This document shows positions 27,083 through 36,579 of a DNA stretch of 64,000 bases, piece after piece (position 1 is the stretch's first letter; each line of letters opens with the position of its first letter). Location: the NCBI RefSeq assembly GCF_023611925.1, contig NZ_CP091456.1, forward strand, positions 1,654,001 to 1,718,000, read 5' to 3'. A model generated the notes under the pieces. It made no database searches. It worked only from the letters and a program-made list of their open reading frames with translations, and was not told where the DNA came from. The translations under genes and the position numbers were made by a program. The DNA comes from Avibacterium sp. 20-132. Its GTDB lineage: Bacteria > Pseudomonadota > Gammaproteobacteria > Enterobacterales > Pasteurellaceae.

Positions 27083-28018
27083 CTAATCATATAAACTCGC
27101 ATCACTTTCTTGTGGACGGGTTTTAAATCGGCGGTGTAGCCACATATATTGTTCCACACCTTGCAAAATTTCTTGTTCAACCACTTGATTCATTCGAGTG
27201 GCAATTTCTATTTCAGTGCTGAGGTTTGAGAAATCCGCAGGGGCAGAAACTTTGACGGTATAGCCTGAGCCGTCCTTATTGCGTAATGGGGCAAAAGGAA
27301 TGACTTTGCTTTGCGGTGAGGATTTTAATAAGTAATAACTGCCCGTGGTGGTGGCCGCCTCTTTCACTGCAAAGAAAGGGACGAAAACGGCATTTTTTCT
27401 GCCGTAATCGTGATCTGGCGCATACCAAATAATTTCACCACGGCGTAATGCTTTGATCATATTACGTAAATCTTTGCGATCGAGCATATCTTTATTAGAA
27501 CGTAGCCGACCCCAAGTTTGTAGCCAATCCATTAGTGGATTATCATTTGGGCGATAAACGCCAATACCCGGTGTGTAAAGCCCCAGAATTCTCGCTCCCA
27601 ACTCAAGGGTAAGAAAATGCACACCGGTCAAAATGACGCCATCTTTTTGGTGGGTTTTTAGGTAGTCAATCCCTTCCACTTTTGACCATTTTTTGATGCG
27701 CTTATCCGACCAAAACCACGCCATTCCTGTTTCAATAATGGCCATTCCCGTAGCTTTCACATTCGCTTGTGCAATTTCATTAATTTGCTGTTCACTATAA
27801 TTAGGAAAGCAAAGGGTGAGATTGCGTTTGGCAATTTTCATTCTTCGTTTGCCAACAGATAATTTAGAAAATAGCCAGCCAAGCCCATTGCCAATTTTGT
27901 CTAAAATAGGGTAGGGAAGAAAAAGAATGAGGCGCCAAATGGCTAAACCAATCCAAAATGCCCAGTATTTTGGAGCAAGAAATGCGAGTTGAAATTTTGG
28001 AAGTGATGAATTTGCCAT
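27083..28018 (-). CDS. lpxL: Lipid A lauroyl/late acyltransferase LpxL (HtrB)
   Basis: Inner-membrane enzyme adding a secondary acyl chain to Kdo2-lipid IV-A. The 311-residue product has an N-terminal anchor (about 20-38) and the catalytic HX4E motif, His134 and Glu139 in GVHFLTLELGAR. A second acyltransferase, LpxM-like, is at 2863. The gene diverges from hldE with 132 bases between, the same pairing as htrB and rfaE in H. influenzae, so both strands of this interval serve LPS synthesis. Confidence 0.92.
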   Translation of the reverse strand: MANSSLPKFQLAFLAPKYWAFWIGLAIWRLILFLPYPILDKIGNGLGWLFSKLSVGKRRMKIAKRNLTLCFPNYSEQQINEIAQANVKATGMAIIETGMAWFWSDKRIKKWSKVEGIDYLKTHQKDGVILTGVHFLTLELGARILGLYTPGIGVYRPNDNPLMDWLQTWGRLRSNKDMLDRKDLRNMIKALRRGEIIWYAPDHDYGRKNAVFVPFFAVKEAATTTGSYYLLKSSPQSKVIPFAPLRNKDGSGYTVKVSAPADFSNLSTEIEIATRMNQVVEQEILQGVEQYMWLHRRFKTRPQESDASLYD

Positions 28019-28150
28019 AATTAAAAAAGAGCTATTTGTTAAAATTGGTTTAATTAAAGGGCTAGTTTAGCGGAAATTTTAGTAAATAGCATTTATCCTA
28101 TGGTAAAATCTGCAAAAATTTGTCATTTAATGAAAAAGAATGAGGTCAAA

Positions 28151-29578
28151 ATGGCGCAATATTCTACTCAATTTCAACAAGCAAAAGTGCTTGTGCTTGG
28201 CGATGTGATGTTAGATCGCTATTGGTTTGGTGCAACGCATCGTATTTCTCCTGAAGCCCCTGTGCCAGTGGTGCGAGTGCAAGAAAATGAAGAGCGTGCT
28301 GGTGGCGCAGCCAATGTGGCGATGAATATTGCCTCCTTGAATGTTCCTGTTCAGTTAGTTGGTTTAACAGGGCAAGATGAGGCAGGTATCGCACTCTCAA
28401 CAATGTTAGAAAAGCAGGGCATTGATTGTAATTTTGTGCAATTAGCGAGCCATCCAACGATTACTAAACTCCGTGTACTTTCGCGTCATCAACAATTATT
28501 ACGCCTTGATTTTGAAGAAGATTTCCACAATGTAAAAAGCGATTTATTGTTGGATAAATTACAAAGTGCGGTGCAAAATTTTGGCGCTTTGATCCTTTCT
28601 GATTATGGCAAAGGTACACTTAATGAAGTGCAAAAAATGATTCAAATTGCCCGTCAAGCTAAGGTGCCAGTGTTAATTGATCCTAAAGGCACGAATTTTG
28701 AACGCTATCGTGGTGCAACTTTATTAACGCCAAATATGTCAGAATTTGAAGCGGTTGTCGGTCAATGCCATAGCGAAGATGAGATTGTGGAAAAAGGCTT
28801 AAAATTAATCCAAGATATTGAATTAAGTGCTTTGTTGGTTACCCGTTCAGAAAAAGGAATGACCTTACTCCGCCCTGAACAACCACCATTCCATTTGCCA
28901 ACAGAAGCGAAGGAAGTGTTTGATGTGACTGGGGCGGGCGATACCGTAATCAGTGTTTTAGCAACGGCATTAGCTGATGGGCGTAGCTTTGAGGAGGCGT
29001 GTTATTTGGCTAATGTCGCGGCGGGTATTGTGGTTGGAAAATTGGGAACCTCTACGGTGTCTAACGTGGAATTAGAAAACGCCATTCACGGCCGTACCAC
29101 CACAGGCTTTGGGGTAATGAATGAGCAACAGTTAAAAGAAGTGGTTTCTCAAGCTAAACAGCGCGGCGAAAAAATCGTGATGACTAATGGTGTGTTTGAC
29201 ATTATTCACCCCGGCCATATTTCTTATTTAGATAATGCCCGTAAGCTTGGTGATCGTTTGATTGTGGCAGTAAATAGCGATGCTTCAGTAAAACGCTTAA
29301 AGGGGGAAAGTCGCCCAATCAATCCATTAGAAGCCAGAATGGCTGTTCTCGCAGGACTTGCAGCGGTAGACTGGGTTGTTGAGTTCACTGAAGACACACC
29401 GCAACGTTTAATCAGTGAAGTGCTACCTGATCTATTAGTCAAAGGCGGTGATTACAAACCAGAAGAGATTGCGGGTGGCAAAGAAGTCATCGCCAACGGC
29501 GGTGAAGTAAAAGTGTTAAATTTTGAAAATGGTTTTTCTAGTAGTAATGTGATTAATAAAATTCGATCATTAAAGTAA
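28151..29578 (+). CDS. hldE: Bifunctional heptose kinase/adenylyltransferase HldE
   Basis: Makes ADP-heptose for LPS inner core: an N-terminal ribokinase-like domain phosphorylates D-glycero-D-manno-heptose-7-P at C1, and a C-terminal nucleotidyltransferase adds AMP. From ATG 28151 the product has 475 residues (E. coli 477). The kinase landmarks are [11 protein letters not shown] and the anion-hole motif [11 protein letters not shown]; the transferase has [16 protein letters not shown] with the HxGH motif and later [16 protein letters not shown] ahead of 28151 supports this start over the upstream in-frame ATG at 28100. Confidence 0.96.
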   Translation: MAQYSTQFQQAKVLVLGDVMLDRYWFGATHRISPEAPVPVVRVQENEERAGGAANVAMNIASLNVPVQLVGLTGQDEAGIALSTMLEKQGIDCNFVQLASHPTITKLRVLSRHQQLLRLDFEEDFHNVKSDLLLDKLQSAVQNFGALILSDYGKGTLNEVQKMIQIARQAKVPVLIDPKGTNFERYRGATLLTPNMSEFEAVVGQCHSEDEIVEKGLKLIQDIELSALLVTRSEKGMTLLRPEQPPFHLPTEAKEVFDVTGAGDTVISVLATALADGRSFEEACYLANVAAGIVVGKLGTSTVSNVELENAIHGRTTTGFGVMNEQQLKEVVSQAKQRGEKIVMTNGVFDIIHPGHISYLDNARKLGDRLIVAVNSDASVKRLKGESRPINPLEARMAVLAGLAAVDWVVEFTEDTPQRLISEVLPDLLVKGGDYKPEEIAGGKEVIANGGEVKVLNFENGFSSSNVINKIRSLK

Positions 29579-29718
29579 GGCAATTGGATAAAATGGGAGA
29601 GGTACAGGGTAAAAAATGATGATTTTTTAATTTGATAACCCTAGGCTCTTGTTGGCGTATTAAATTTAACTTTCTTTCAATAACCTAATGGGTTGAATTA
29701 AGGTTTCTAATAAACGCA

Positions 29719-29746
29719 TTGAAAAAACAGAAAAAAAGCTTATGAT
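29719..29746 (+). promoter_or_regulatory. Sigma-70-type promoter of the YegP gene
   Basis: TTGAAA (29719-29724) and TATGAT (29741-29746) are spaced by 16 bases, with an A-rich spacer, 44 bases ahead of the start codon. The gene is otherwise isolated. Confidence 0.55.
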
Positions 29747-29789
29747 GAACGCGTGGAATATCCCACGACTTATTAAGAAGGAAAATATT

Positions 29790-30128
29790 ATGGCATTAGG
29801 TTGGTATGAACTAAAACAAGCAAACGATGGTCAATTTATGTTTAATTTATATGCGGCAAATTCACAAATTATCTTGACCAGTGAATTGTACAAAACTAAA
29901 GCATCAGCATTAAATGGGATTGCTTCAGTACAGAAAAATGGTGCTGATGAAGCTAACTTTGAAATGAGAGTTGCTAAAAATGATAAGCCTTACTTTATAT
30001 TAAAGGCAAAAAATCACCAAGAAATTGGGCGTAGCCAATATTATGCCTCTCAAGAAGGGGCAAAAAATGGTGTAAAATCAGTGATGAACAACGCACCAAC
30101 TACCCAAATTAAAGATTTAACTGCCTAA
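29790..30128 (+). CDS. YegP-family DUF1508 protein
   Basis: A 112-residue protein with two DUF1508 repeats, one at about 5-55 (WYELKQANDGQFMFNLYAAN) and one at about 56-105 (NFEMRVAKNDKPYFILKAKN followed by IGRSQYY), each ending in a KxxAxxGxxSV helix. YegP-type proteins are small, abundant and of unknown function. I chose ATG 29790, because AAGAAGGAAA precedes it; an upstream in-frame ATG lies close to the predicted transcription start. A terminator follows. Confidence 0.85.
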   Translation: MALGWYELKQANDGQFMFNLYAANSQIILTSELYKTKASALNGIASVQKNGADEANFEMRVAKNDKPYFILKAKNHQEIGRSQYYASQEGAKNGVKSVMNNAPTTQIKDLTA

Positions 30129-30137
30129 TTTAAAAGA

Positions 30138-30165
30138 TAAAAGCGAGAGTTTCTCGCTTTTATTT
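30138..30165 (+). terminator. Rho-independent terminator after the YegP gene
   Basis: TAAAAGCGAGA (30138-30148) pairs with TCTCGCTTTTA (30152-30162) across a short 3-base loop, ending in T-rich sequence. Confidence 0.8.
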
Positions 30166-30267
30166 TATTCCCATTATGGATGATTAAATCCCTTCAATTT
30201 CTTCTTGAAAATCCCTTCTAACCTTGTAGGATTTGAGAGAGATGATCAACATAAAAGGAGCAATAAA

Positions 30268-31098
30268 ATGACAAAAAACGTTATCGGCCTTGGTGTCGCA
30301 GGCAATTTTGCGGGACATTTAGAGCAAGCGGGTGAGGCGAAGGATTTTGAGCAAGTAGAAACAGCAGAAAGGCATCAGCCGAAAGCGATTTTTCCTTTTT
30401 ATGTACCTGCAGAGAATCTGGGGGAATATGACTTTTTGGCGGTAAATCCGTTAAGTGCCACGCATATTCGTTTTCCGCAAGCAGGCGCAGATAATTTGCA
30501 GATTGAGCCTGAAATTGCATTATTGTGCGATATTCAATATTCTAACGAAAAAGTAACCGCACTTTTACCTTACGCCTTTGCCGCTTATAACGATTGTTCT
30601 ATCCGCCGTCCTAATGCCAATAAAATTTGTGAAAAGAAAAACTGGGGTGAGGAAACCAAAGGCTTAGCAGAAAAAACGATTCCGCTCACTTCTTTTACAT
30701 TAGGTAGTGAAATTGATGATTACCGTATTGCTTGCTTTCATAAACGTCGTGGTGAGATGAATACTTATGGCGTGGATAGTCCAGCCTTGGGGTACAGTTA
30801 TTTTCATCAGAGATTGCTAGATTGGATTGTGGAGCAAATGAATCATCAGCCTGATTTTGGACCAATGAATGATATTACAGAATTCTTAAAGAAAGCGAAT
30901 TATCCAACCAAAGCCATTGTCAGTATTGGCGCGACCCGCTATACAGAATTTGGCACAAGTCATTTTTTGCAGCCTGATGATGTGAGTATTGTGGTGGTGT
31001 ATAACGGTAAGAAATATACATCGCAACAAATTGAACAAATGGCGGCGCAAGAACGTTTTGCGGAAGATATTTCAGCGCTAGTGCAAAGGGTAGTTTAA
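30268..31098 (+). CDS. Conserved hypothetical protein with FAH-like core (DUF5718-like)
   Basis: A 276-residue cytoplasmic protein. IEPEIALLCDIQYS followed by YAFAAYNDCSIRRPN resembles the metal-site region of fumarylacetoacetate hydrolase-fold enzymes (E-x-E ... NDxSxR). VVVYNGKKYTSQQ near the C-terminus is not typical of FAH enzymes. I believe it matches the DUF5718 family, but this is from memory. AAGGAG ahead of ATG 30268 fixes the start. It stands alone between two terminators. The reaction is unknown. Confidence 0.65.
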   Translation: MTKNVIGLGVAGNFAGHLEQAGEAKDFEQVETAERHQPKAIFPFYVPAENLGEYDFLAVNPLSATHIRFPQAGADNLQIEPEIALLCDIQYSNEKVTALLPYAFAAYNDCSIRRPNANKICEKKNWGEETKGLAEKTIPLTSFTLGSEIDDYRIACFHKRRGEMNTYGVDSPALGYSYFHQRLLDWIVEQMNHQPDFGPMNDITEFLKKANYPTKAIVSIGATRYTEFGTSHFLQPDDVSIVVVYNGKKYTSQQIEQMAAQERFAEDISALVQRVV

Positions 31099-31109
31099 TA
31101 AATTGACGC

Positions 31110-31136
31110 AATAAAGGGGAACGCTTCCCCTTATTT
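31110..31136. terminator. Bidirectional terminator between DUF5718-like gene and birA
   Basis: AAGGGGAA (31114-31121) pairs with TTCCCCTT (31125-31132) over a 3-base loop, with A on the left and T on the right, so it can serve both converging transcripts. Confidence 0.8.
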
Positions 31137-31150
31137 GTTGCTTTCTATAT

Positions 31151-32083
31151 TTATACTTTTCGGCGTAATGACACTTCACCGCCATTAAACCGCACTATGC
31201 CTTGTTTGGTTTCTAATAAAAGATAACCTTCGCTGTCTATGCCTCGTTCAATACCGTGCTGGCTGCCATTTTCGCTGATCATACTTACCGGCAGGTTAAG
31301 AAAAGCGTCCCACTCTGCCCAGCGTGAATGGAAGAATGTCATTCCTTCTTGTTCAAACAGGTCAAGATAGTGGTAAAGTCGTTGTACCAAAGCAATGATG
31401 ATTTCATCACGATCAAAGTGCGGTAGAATTTCCCTTAATTCTGCCCAAGGTTGATTAATGCTTGCCTGTTTTGGTAAGGCAAGATTAATGCCAATACCAA
31501 TAACCAAATTCAGCAAACCATTTTTACGATTGGCGATTTCAACAAGCACACCAGCCAGTTTACGCCCTTGTAGTAACACATCATTTGGCCATTTTAACCC
31601 TATGCTTTGCGCGCCAAAGGTTTGTAAGGTTTCCGCAATGGCGATACCGATAACTAAACTTAGCCCATTAAGGGAAATATTCGGTGGAAATGTCCAATAG
31701 GCACTGAGAATGATCTGCCCGGCAAAGGGGGAAAGCCAATCTCGCCCCCTTCTGCCTCGCCCTGCATATTGATATTCTGCCAAGCAAAGCTGCCCTTTTT
31801 TTAACTGTTCAATCTGTTCTAGCAAGAATTGATTTGTGGAATGAATCACGGGTTTAACCACCACAGGATAAGGGGCAAGACGCTGCTTAATATGCTCGGC
31901 TGAAAGCAACGGCAATTCGGGTTTGAGCTGGATTTCATCACCATTCAATTCAAAGTGAATGCCCTGTTCACTTAACGCTTGAATATGCGTATTCATTTCG
32001 CGTTCATCGCAATGTAAAAGTGCGGTCAAATTTTGGCGAGAATTTTTCTTGCCATCGGCTAACAACGTTAAAAGCTTAAACAT
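31151..32083 (-). CDS. birA: Biotin--[acetyl-CoA-carboxylase] ligase / biotin repressor
   Basis: Activates biotin to biotinyl-AMP and transfers it to AccB; with its N-terminal winged helix (about 1-55) it can also repress biotin genes. The 310-residue protein has the biotinyl-AMP motif YAGRGRRGRDWLSP around 107-120 and KWPNDVLLQGRKLAGVLVE near 173-191. Length and layout match the bifunctional E. coli form. It diverges from guaB, with 133 bases between. USS copies are at 31415 and 32026. Confidence 0.94.
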   Translation of the reverse strand: MFKLLTLLADGKKNSRQNLTALLHCDEREMNTHIQALSEQGIHFELNGDEIQLKPELPLLSAEHIKQRLAPYPVVVKPVIHSTNQFLLEQIEQLKKGQLCLAEYQYAGRGRRGRDWLSPFAGQIILSAYWTFPPNISLNGLSLVIGIAIAETLQTFGAQSIGLKWPNDVLLQGRKLAGVLVEIANRKNGLLNLVIGIGINLALPKQASINQPWAELREILPHFDRDEIIIALVQRLYHYLDLFEQEGMTFFHSRWAEWDAFLNLPVSMISENGSQHGIERGIDSEGYLLLETKQGIVRFNGGEVSLRRKV

Positions 32084-32216
32084 TTTCTTCCCTTATATCG
32101 AATTTTTTTAATTAAAAAAATATTTACAATTTGCCATTCCCAAATCAGCATAAACTCTGTATAATCTCGTCGCAATATTTTTTAACATTAACCTCATAAA
32201 AAGAGAGAATATTGCT

Positions 32217-33680
32217 ATGCTACGCGTACTAAAAGAAGCCCTTACTTTTGATGATGTGCTACTTGTTCCTGCACATTCTACCGTATTACCAAATACTGCC
32301 GATCTATCCACTCAATTAACTAAAACCATTCGTTTAAATATACCTATGCTTTCAGCAGCAATGGATACCGTTACTGAAGCAAAACTTGCCATTTCTCTTG
32401 CGCAAGAAGGTGGTATTGGTTTTATTCATAAAAATATGAGCATTGAACGTCAAGCTGATCGTGTACGTAAAGTGAAAAAATTTGAAAGTGGCATTGTTTC
32501 TGAACCCGTTACGGTTTCACCAGATCTCACTTTAGCAGAATTGGCTGAATTAGTGAAAAAAAATGGCTTTGCGGGTTACCCTGTTGTGGATAGCAAAGGG
32601 AATTTAGTAGGAATTATTACTGGACGCGACACACGTTTTGTTAATGATCTTAGCCAAACAGTAGAAAAAATGATGACGCCAAAAGAGCGTCTTGTTACGG
32701 TAAAAGAAGGTACAGCTCGTACAGAAATTTTAGCATTAATGCACAACCATCGCGTAGAAAAAGTGCTTGTGGTGGATGATAGCTTTAAACTGAAAGGAAT
32801 GATTACAGTCAAAGATTTCCAAAAAGCAGAACAAAAACCAAATGCTTGTAAAGATGAATTTGGTCGTTTGCGTGTAGGTGCGGCTGTTGGTGCCGGAGCG
32901 GGCAATGAAGAACGTATCGAAGCGCTTGTGCAAGCGGGGGTGGATGTATTATTAATTGATTCTTCTCACGGACATTCTGAAGGCGTGTTACAACGTGTAC
33001 GTGAGACTCGTGCAAAATACCCAAATTTACCAATTATTGCGGGTAATGTTGCCACTGCAGAAGGTGCGATTGCCCTTGCGGATGCGGGGGCCAGTGCGGT
33101 TAAAATTGGTATTGGTCCGGGGTCAATTTGTACCACACGTATTGTTACTGGCGTGGGTGTGCCACAAATTACCGCCATTGCTGATGCGGCGGAAGCCCTG
33201 AAAGATCGTGGTATTCCGGTGATTGCCGATGGCGGTATTCGTTATTCTGGTGATATTGCCAAAGCGATTGCCGCTGGCGCAAGCTGTGTGATGGTTGGCT
33301 CAATGTTTGCGGGGACAGAAGAAGCACCGGGAGAAATTGAACTTTACCAAGGACGTGCATTTAAATCTTATCGTGGAATGGGGTCCTTAGGTGCGATGAG
33401 CAAAGGCTCATCAGATCGTTATTTCCAAAGTGATAATGCTGCAGATAAACTCGTACCAGAAGGCATTGAAGGGCGTATCCCATACAAAGGCTACCTAAAA
33501 GAAATTATCCACCAACAGATGGGCGGTTTACGTTCTTGTATGGGCTTAACAGGCTGTGCCACTATTGAAGATCTTCGCACCAAAGCCCAATTTGTACGAA
33601 TCAGCGGTGCGGGCATCAAAGAAAGCCACGTGCATGATGTCACCATCACCAAAGAAGCACCGAATTATAGAATGGGATAA
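32217..33680 (+). CDS. guaB: Inosine-5'-monophosphate dehydrogenase
   Basis: Oxidises IMP to XMP with NAD, the committed step to GMP. The 487 residues match the family. A CBS-domain pair lies at about 93-205, and the catalytic loop with the active Cys is [15 protein letters not shown] near 302. The flap is SDRYFQ. AAGAGAG precedes the ATG. guaA follows but is separated from guaB by a DMT-family permease gene (33793-34683), unlike E. coli guaBA. Confidence 0.97.
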   Translation: MLRVLKEALTFDDVLLVPAHSTVLPNTADLSTQLTKTIRLNIPMLSAAMDTVTEAKLAISLAQEGGIGFIHKNMSIERQADRVRKVKKFESGIVSEPVTVSPDLTLAELAELVKKNGFAGYPVVDSKGNLVGIITGRDTRFVNDLSQTVEKMMTPKERLVTVKEGTARTEILALMHNHRVEKVLVVDDSFKLKGMITVKDFQKAEQKPNACKDEFGRLRVGAAVGAGAGNEERIEALVQAGVDVLLIDSSHGHSEGVLQRVRETRAKYPNLPIIAGNVATAEGAIALADAGASAVKIGIGPGSICTTRIVTGVGVPQITAIADAAEALKDRGIPVIADGGIRYSGDIAKAIAAGASCVMVGSMFAGTEEAPGEIELYQGRAFKSYRGMGSLGAMSKGSSDRYFQSDNAADKLVPEGIEGRIPYKGYLKEIIHQQMGGLRSCMGLTGCATIEDLRTKAQFVRISGAGIKESHVHDVTITKEAPNYRMG

Positions 33681-33792
33681 AATGATTTGATTTTTATCTG
33701 TTTAAAATAGCGTAAAAAAGCGATGTTAATAATGGTAAATTATAGAGTTATCACCTTGATATTTAATCAATTAATGATTAAGAGGGAAAATA

Positions 33793-34683
33793 ATGCTAAA
33801 TAACCGTTATTTCATCGCTTTTATCTATGTGCTTGCCATTGGTTTAGCATTCCCCGTTATCCGCTATGTGAGTTTGTCTTTTCATATTCTAAATAATAAT
33901 GCGGTTAGGCTACTTTCAGCGGGTGTGATATTTGTTGCAATCGTACTATGGAAATATCGCCAACAATTGGTACTCATTGCTCAGCAGCCGAAGTTAGTTG
34001 GCTATTTAATCTTAATTGCTGTGATTATGGTGCTTAATATTTATCTTTCTACGGAAGGAATAAAGTACACGACAGCACTTACGGGAAGTATCTTTGGTAT
34101 CATTATGATGCCTGTGGCAACAATAATGGCAGCAATATTCTATCAAGATGAGCGTAATCATTTAGCTTCACGGACTTTTTACATCGGTTCAATTATCGCA
34201 CTTATTGGCTCATTTGCTTTCGTACTATTGGGGCAACATCAAGGCGAAAGCAGTAATTTAACGACAGGAATTATACTTCTCACAGGTTGGATTATTGTAC
34301 AACCATTACAAAATCTTGTTGTAAAAAAAGCCGCACTTGTGCTTCACCCGATTGTTATTAGTGCCTCAACAGCAATACTATCAGGCATTATTTATCTTTG
34401 TTTAGCAATAGATGATGGCGTCATTATTCAATTAGCAGAAACCTCAGCCACGATGTTAATTATCTTAATCCTTGCCGGGATTTATTGCTTAATGGCAGGA
34501 ATGTTTTTAGCGTTCTATATTGTACAACAACAAGGATTAGTCTTTTTTAATATTCTGCAACTCTTAGTACCGATTTCAACAGCGATTATCAGTTTTATTT
34601 TACTTGGTGAAACCGTTAATATGACTCAAGTTATTGCAATGTTACTTGTGATGTTAGGCTGTTTTATCGCATTGAGAAAATAA
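33793..34683 (+). CDS. DMT-superfamily (EamA) permease
   Basis: A 296-residue inner-membrane protein with about ten hydrophobic segments and two EamA-like halves; TTALTGSIFGIIMMPVATIM and LLVPISTAIISFILLGETV mark equivalent positions in the two halves. DMT permeases export metabolites such as amino acids or purine compounds. It lies between guaB and guaA on the same strand, with 112 and 45 bases to either side, so it may handle a purine or simply be an insertion. The substrate is unknown. Confidence 0.8.
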   Translation: MLNNRYFIAFIYVLAIGLAFPVIRYVSLSFHILNNNAVRLLSAGVIFVAIVLWKYRQQLVLIAQQPKLVGYLILIAVIMVLNIYLSTEGIKYTTALTGSIFGIIMMPVATIMAAIFYQDERNHLASRTFYIGSIIALIGSFAFVLLGQHQGESSNLTTGIILLTGWIIVQPLQNLVVKKAALVLHPIVISASTAILSGIIYLCLAIDDGVIIQLAETSATMLIILILAGIYCLMAGMFLAFYIVQQQGLVFFNILQLLVPISTAIISFILLGETVNMTQVIAMLLVMLGCFIALRK

Positions 34684-34728
34684 TTTTTTATTTACCCTAA
34701 CAAGGGTGTAACACATTAAAGGTAAACA

Positions 34729-36288
34729 ATGAACAACATTCACAACCATAAAATTTTAATCTTGGACTTTGGTTCACAATATACCCAGCTTATTGCACGC
34801 CGTGTACGAGAAATTGGCGTATATTGTGAACTTTGGGCGTGGGACGTAACGGAAGAACAAATCCGTGAATTTAACCCAACAGGTATTATTCTTTCAGGTG
34901 GACCTGAAAGCACAACGGAAGAAAACAGTCCGCGTGCCCCTGAATATGTGTTTAATGCGGGCGTGCCAGTATTGGGGATTTGCTACGGAATGCAAACAAT
35001 GGCAATGCAGCTAGGTGGTTTAACCGAAACCTCTGACCACCGTGAATTTGGTTATGCCTCTGTTTCTTTGCAAAATCCAACCGCACTTTTCGCCGGTTTA
35101 GATGACGGTGATCATAAATTAGATGTTTGGATGAGTCACGGCGATAAAGTTACCCAATTACCAGCGCACTTTCAAATTGTGGGTGTTACGCCAACTTGTC
35201 CTATTGCCGCAATGTCCGATGAAAATCGCCACTTCTATGGTGTGCAATTCCACCCTGAAGTTACCCACACAAAAAGCGGCTTAGCCCTTTTAACTAATTT
35301 TGTGGTGAATATTTGTGGTTGTGAACGTAACTGGACACCAGAAAATATCATTGAAGATGCGATCGCTCGTATCAAAGCGCAAGTTGGTAATGATGAAGTC
35401 ATTTTAGGTTTGTCAGGCGGTGTGGATTCTTCCGTTACGGCTTTATTATTACACCGTGCTATCGGTAAAAACTTACATTGTGTCTTTGTAGATAATGGTT
35501 TGCTACGCCTTAATGAAGCAGAGCAAGTAATGGCAATGTTTGGTGATAAATTTGGCTTAAATATCATTCATGTGAATGCGGAAGATCGCTTTTTAAATGC
35601 ATTAAAAGGCATTGATGATCCAGAAGCGAAACGCAAAATGATCGGTAAAGTGTTCGTTGATGTGTTTGATGATGAATCGAAAAAACTCAGCAGCGTAAAA
35701 TGGCTAGCACAAGGCACGATTTACCCTGATGTGATTGAATCTGCCGCAAGTAAAACAGGCAAAGCACACGTGATTAAATCGCATCACAACGTAGGCGGAT
35801 TGCCGGATTATATGAAACTTGGTTTGGTAGAGCCATTACGCGAATTATTCAAAGATGAAGTGCGAAAAATCGGATTAGCTCTCGGGCTACCAGCTGAAAT
35901 GCTCAACCGCCATCCATTCCCCGGTCCGGGCTTAGGCGTACGCGTGCTTGGTGAAGTGAAAAAAGAATACTGTGATTTACTCCGTCGTGCCGATGCTATC
36001 TTTATTGAGGAACTTTACAACTCAGGTTGGTATTATAAAGTTAGCCAAGCGTTCACGGTATTCTTACCGGTAAAATCTGTCGGTGTAATGGGCGATGGAC
36101 GTAAATATGACTGGGTTGTCTCTCTTCGTGCCGTAGAAACCATTGATTTTATGACCGCACATTGGGCGCATTTGCCTTACGACCTACTCGGCAAAATTTC
36201 CAATCGTATCATTAATGAAGTTGATGGCATTTCCCGCGTAGTCTATGACGTCAGCGGAAAACCACCTGCGACGATTGAGTGGGAGTAG
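34729..36288 (+). CDS. guaA: GMP synthase (glutamine-hydrolysing)
   Basis: Aminates XMP to GMP using ATP and glutamine. The N-terminal class I glutaminase has the nucleophile in GICYGMQTM (about residue 84) and the FHPE His/Glu pair near 175. The synthetase domain starts with the PP-loop [11 protein letters not shown] around 225, and the C-terminal dimer domain ends in IEWE, the usual terminus. The 519 residues fit the family (525 in E. coli). AAAGG lies ahead of the ATG. A USS is inside near 35081. Confidence 0.97.
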   Translation: MNNIHNHKILILDFGSQYTQLIARRVREIGVYCELWAWDVTEEQIREFNPTGIILSGGPESTTEENSPRAPEYVFNAGVPVLGICYGMQTMAMQLGGLTETSDHREFGYASVSLQNPTALFAGLDDGDHKLDVWMSHGDKVTQLPAHFQIVGVTPTCPIAAMSDENRHFYGVQFHPEVTHTKSGLALLTNFVVNICGCERNWTPENIIEDAIARIKAQVGNDEVILGLSGGVDSSVTALLLHRAIGKNLHCVFVDNGLLRLNEAEQVMAMFGDKFGLNIIHVNAEDRFLNALKGIDDPEAKRKMIGKVFVDVFDDESKKLSSVKWLAQGTIYPDVIESAASKTGKAHVIKSHHNVGGLPDYMKLGLVEPLRELFKDEVRKIGLALGLPAEMLNRHPFPGPGLGVRVLGEVKKEYCDLLRRADAIFIEELYNSGWYYKVSQAFTVFLPVKSVGVMGDGRKYDWVVSLRAVETIDFMTAHWAHLPYDLLGKISNRIINEVDGISRVVYDVSGKPPATIEWE

Positions 36289-36304
36289 CAAGTTTTTAAG
36301 CTCG

Positions 36305-36328
36305 AAAGTAGGTATTGATCCTACTTTT
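36305..36328 (+). terminator. Probable terminator of guaA
   Basis: AAAGTAGG (36305-36312) pairs with CCTACTTT (36320-36327) over a 7-base loop, with a short T run, 17 bases after the stop. Confidence 0.55.
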
Positions 36329-36541
36329 GAGGGCTAAAATTTAAATATATTTTTTCAAAGCTGGCATTGTAGTAAATTAGCGTAATTATTTGGATGTCTC
36401 TTGTAGAGTTTTCACAGAAAAGTAGACAGACTGACGTATTAAACTGGTTGCTACATATTTGAGTTGGAAATTGGCGTGGTATCTACGATTTTCAAATTTT
36501 TCCATTGATTCAGGGCGTTGATTTTATATACCGTTTATAAC

Positions 36542-36571
36542 AAAAAGGCGAAATCATCATTTCGCCTTTTT
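36542..36571. terminator. Bidirectional terminator
   Basis: AAAAAGGCGAAA (36542-36553) pairs with TTTCGCCTTTTT (36560-36571), giving A and T flanks for both strands. It ends the leftward ettA transcript, and the stretch from 36329 to here holds no gene that I can see. Confidence 0.85.
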
Positions 36572-36579
36572 TAATGCCA

